Positions 62,985 through 64,000 of a stretch of DNA of 64,000 nt are shown piece by piece. The notes beneath the pieces were generated by a model. The model made no database searches. It was given only the letters and a program-made list of their open reading frames with translations, and had not been told where the DNA came from. The stretch lies in assembly GCF_001512285.1 (NCBI RefSeq), contig NZ_LNUV01000003.1, positions 223,540 through 287,539 on the forward strand. The letters are read 5' to 3'. This DNA is from Arthrobacter sp. EpRS71 (lineage in GTDB: Bacteria; Actinomycetota; Actinomycetes; Actinomycetales; Micrococcaceae). How positions within the stretch are numbered: position 1 is the stretch's first letter; every line of letters starts with the position of its first letter. The position numbers and the translations under genes were made by a program.

Positions 62985-64000
62985 AGCGGGATGTTTCCGT
63001 GCTTCTTGGTGGGCAGGCTCGCACGCTTGTCCCGGAGGGCGCGGAGTCCGCGGATGATGTGCAGGCGGGTCTCCGAGGGAGCAATGACTGCGTCAACATA
63101 GCCCAGTTCGGCTGCCTGGTACGGGTTGAGGAGTTCTTCTTCGTAGCCCTTGATGATCTCGGCGCGCTTGGCTTCCACGTCACCTCCGGCTTCGGCGACG
63201 GCAGCGAGATCGCGGCGGTACAGGATATTGACGGCACCCTGGGCGCCCATGACGCCGATCTGGGCGGTGGGCCATGCGAGGTTCAGGTCTGCGCCCAACT
63301 TCTTGGAACCCATCACGATGTACGCGCCACCATAGGCCTTGCGGGTAATGACGGTGAGCTTGGGAACGGTTGCTTCGGCGTAGGCGTAGAGGAGCTTGGC
63401 GCCGCGGCGGATGATGCCCTGGAACTCTTGGTCTTTGCCGGGCAGGAAGCCTGGGACGTCCACCAAGGTGATGATGGGGATGTTGAAGGCGTCGCAATGG
63501 CGGACGAACCGGGCGGCTTTCTCGGATGCCGAGATGTCCAATGTTCCCGCGAACTGCATGGGCTGGTTGGCCACGATGCCCACGGTGTGTCCCTCAACGC
63601 GGCCGTAGCCGATCATGACGTTGGGTGCGTACAAGGACTGCATTTCGAGGAAGTGTGCGTCGTCCACAATCTGCTCGATGACCTTGCGCATGTCGTACGG
63701 CTGGTTGGCTGAATCGGGAATCAACGCATCCAGTGCGTGGTCGTCCTCGTTGAGTTCCAGCTCCTGGTCGTGCTCCACCACAGGGGCTTCGGACAGGTTG
63801 TTGGAGGGGAGGAAATCCAGGAGTTCGCGGACGAATTCGATGGCATCGGCTTCATCGGAAGCAAGGTAGGTGGAGGTACCCGTGGTGGCATTGTGCTGCC
63901 GCGCCCCACCGAGGGTTTCCATGTCCACGTCTTCGCCGGTGACGGTCTTGATGACGTCCGGGCCGGTGATGAACATGTGGGACGTCTTGTCCACCATGAC
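62981..64000 (-). CDS. Acyl-CoA carboxylase beta subunit, 5' end cut by window
   Basis: Carboxyltransferase subunit (AccD5/PccB type) that transfers the carboxyl group from biotin to acetyl- or propionyl-CoA. 340 codons are visible and the frame is open to the window edge. Motifs: [34 protein letters not shown], the C-terminal carboxyltransferase domain with [36 protein letters not shown]-like segment ([23 protein letters not shown]), and [12 protein letters not shown]. Partner alpha chain is 8.6 kb downstream; epsilon is directly downstream. Confidence 0.95.
   Translation of the reverse strand, partial: VMVDKTSHMFITGPDVIKTVTGEDVDMETLGGARQHNATTGTSTYLASDEADAIEFVRELLDFLPSNNLSEAPVVEHDQELELNEDDHALDALIPDSANQPYDMRKVIEQIVDDAHFLEMQSLYAPNVMIGYGRVEGHTVGIVANQPMQFAGTLDISASEKAARFVRHCDAFNIPIITLVDVPGFLPGKDQEFQGIIRRGAKLLYAYAEATVPKLTVITRKAYGGAYIVMGSKKLGADLNLAWPTAQIGVMGAQGAVNILYRRDLAAVAEAGGDVEAKRAEIIKGYEEELLNPYQAAELGYVDAVIAPSETRLHIIRGLRALRDKRASLPTKKHGNIPL

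Noticed and set aside
1-64000. tRNA, rRNA, CRISPR, transposase, integrase or prophage genes
   Set aside because: No cloverleaf, regularly spaced repeats or recombinase motifs were seen on reading either strand; a dedicated tRNA and repeat scan would be decisive.

Overview
The window is a stretch of chromosome from a high-GC Gram-positive bacterium. It most resembles the Arthrobacter/Paenarthrobacter group (Micrococcaceae, Actinomycetota). The support is the high GC content with very long antisense open frames, many GTG and TTG starts behind AAGGAG-like ribosome binding sites, a SufS-SufU pair, acyl-CoA carboxylase with a separate epsilon subunit, and large LuxR-family ATPase regulators. The assignment is inference from gene content. 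I see no rRNA, tRNA, CRISPR array, insertion sequence or phage gene.

Layout. 1-7481: three tandem large ATPase regulators of the LuxR/LAL type. The first is cut by the window edge and the third lacks the DNA-binding domain; a 470-bp repeat-rich gap lies between the second and third. 7580-9424: sufS-sufU. 9447-13233: nhaA, two small conserved genes and an SDR-type oxidoreductase, all on the minus strand, with a perfect 32-bp inverted repeat in front of nhaA. 13343-17789: mfd and a YdjM-like membrane protein. 17803-20926: a frameshifted beta-helix lipoprotein, a small membrane protein, deoC and an FAD oxidoreductase. 21161-28055: a reductase of the RibD/DHFR fold, umuD, an MFS-ArsR pair, two CNNM/CBS membrane proteins and umuC. 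umuD and umuC each carry an SOS box, although five-odd kilobases separate the two genes.

28084-33574: hemD (with a winged-helix tail), cobA and nirB on the minus strand and nirD divergent, for siroheme and nitrite reduction. 33582-38738: a phosphohexomutase, a GH32 fructan hydrolase and a GH68 levansucrase. 39256-45486: purine nucleoside phosphorylase, LpdA-type flavoprotein, and an MFS-M20 peptidase operon with a divergent LysR. 45594-50773: nitrate transporter, assimilatory nitrate reductase and its flavoprotein/[2Fe-2S] partner in a tightly coupled operon. 51068-64000: an MHS transporter, acyl-CoA carboxylase alpha chain, maf, an MMPL transporter with its TetR regulator, a YbjQ protein, a dicarboxylate/glutamate symporter, a DUF885 peptidase-like protein, and the carboxylase epsilon and beta subunits (beta cut by the window edge).

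How it fits together. The two nitrogen blocks form one pathway: nitrate uptake, nitrate to nitrite, nitrite to ammonium, plus siroheme precursor supply. Both nirB and narK have four half-sites spaced exactly 11 bp apart at about 70 bp from the start codon, which looks like a GlnR operator. Levansucrase and the fructan hydrolase make and degrade levan. The carboxylase subunits lie 8.6 kb apart on one strand. Most transcription units end in strong hairpins that can be read directly.
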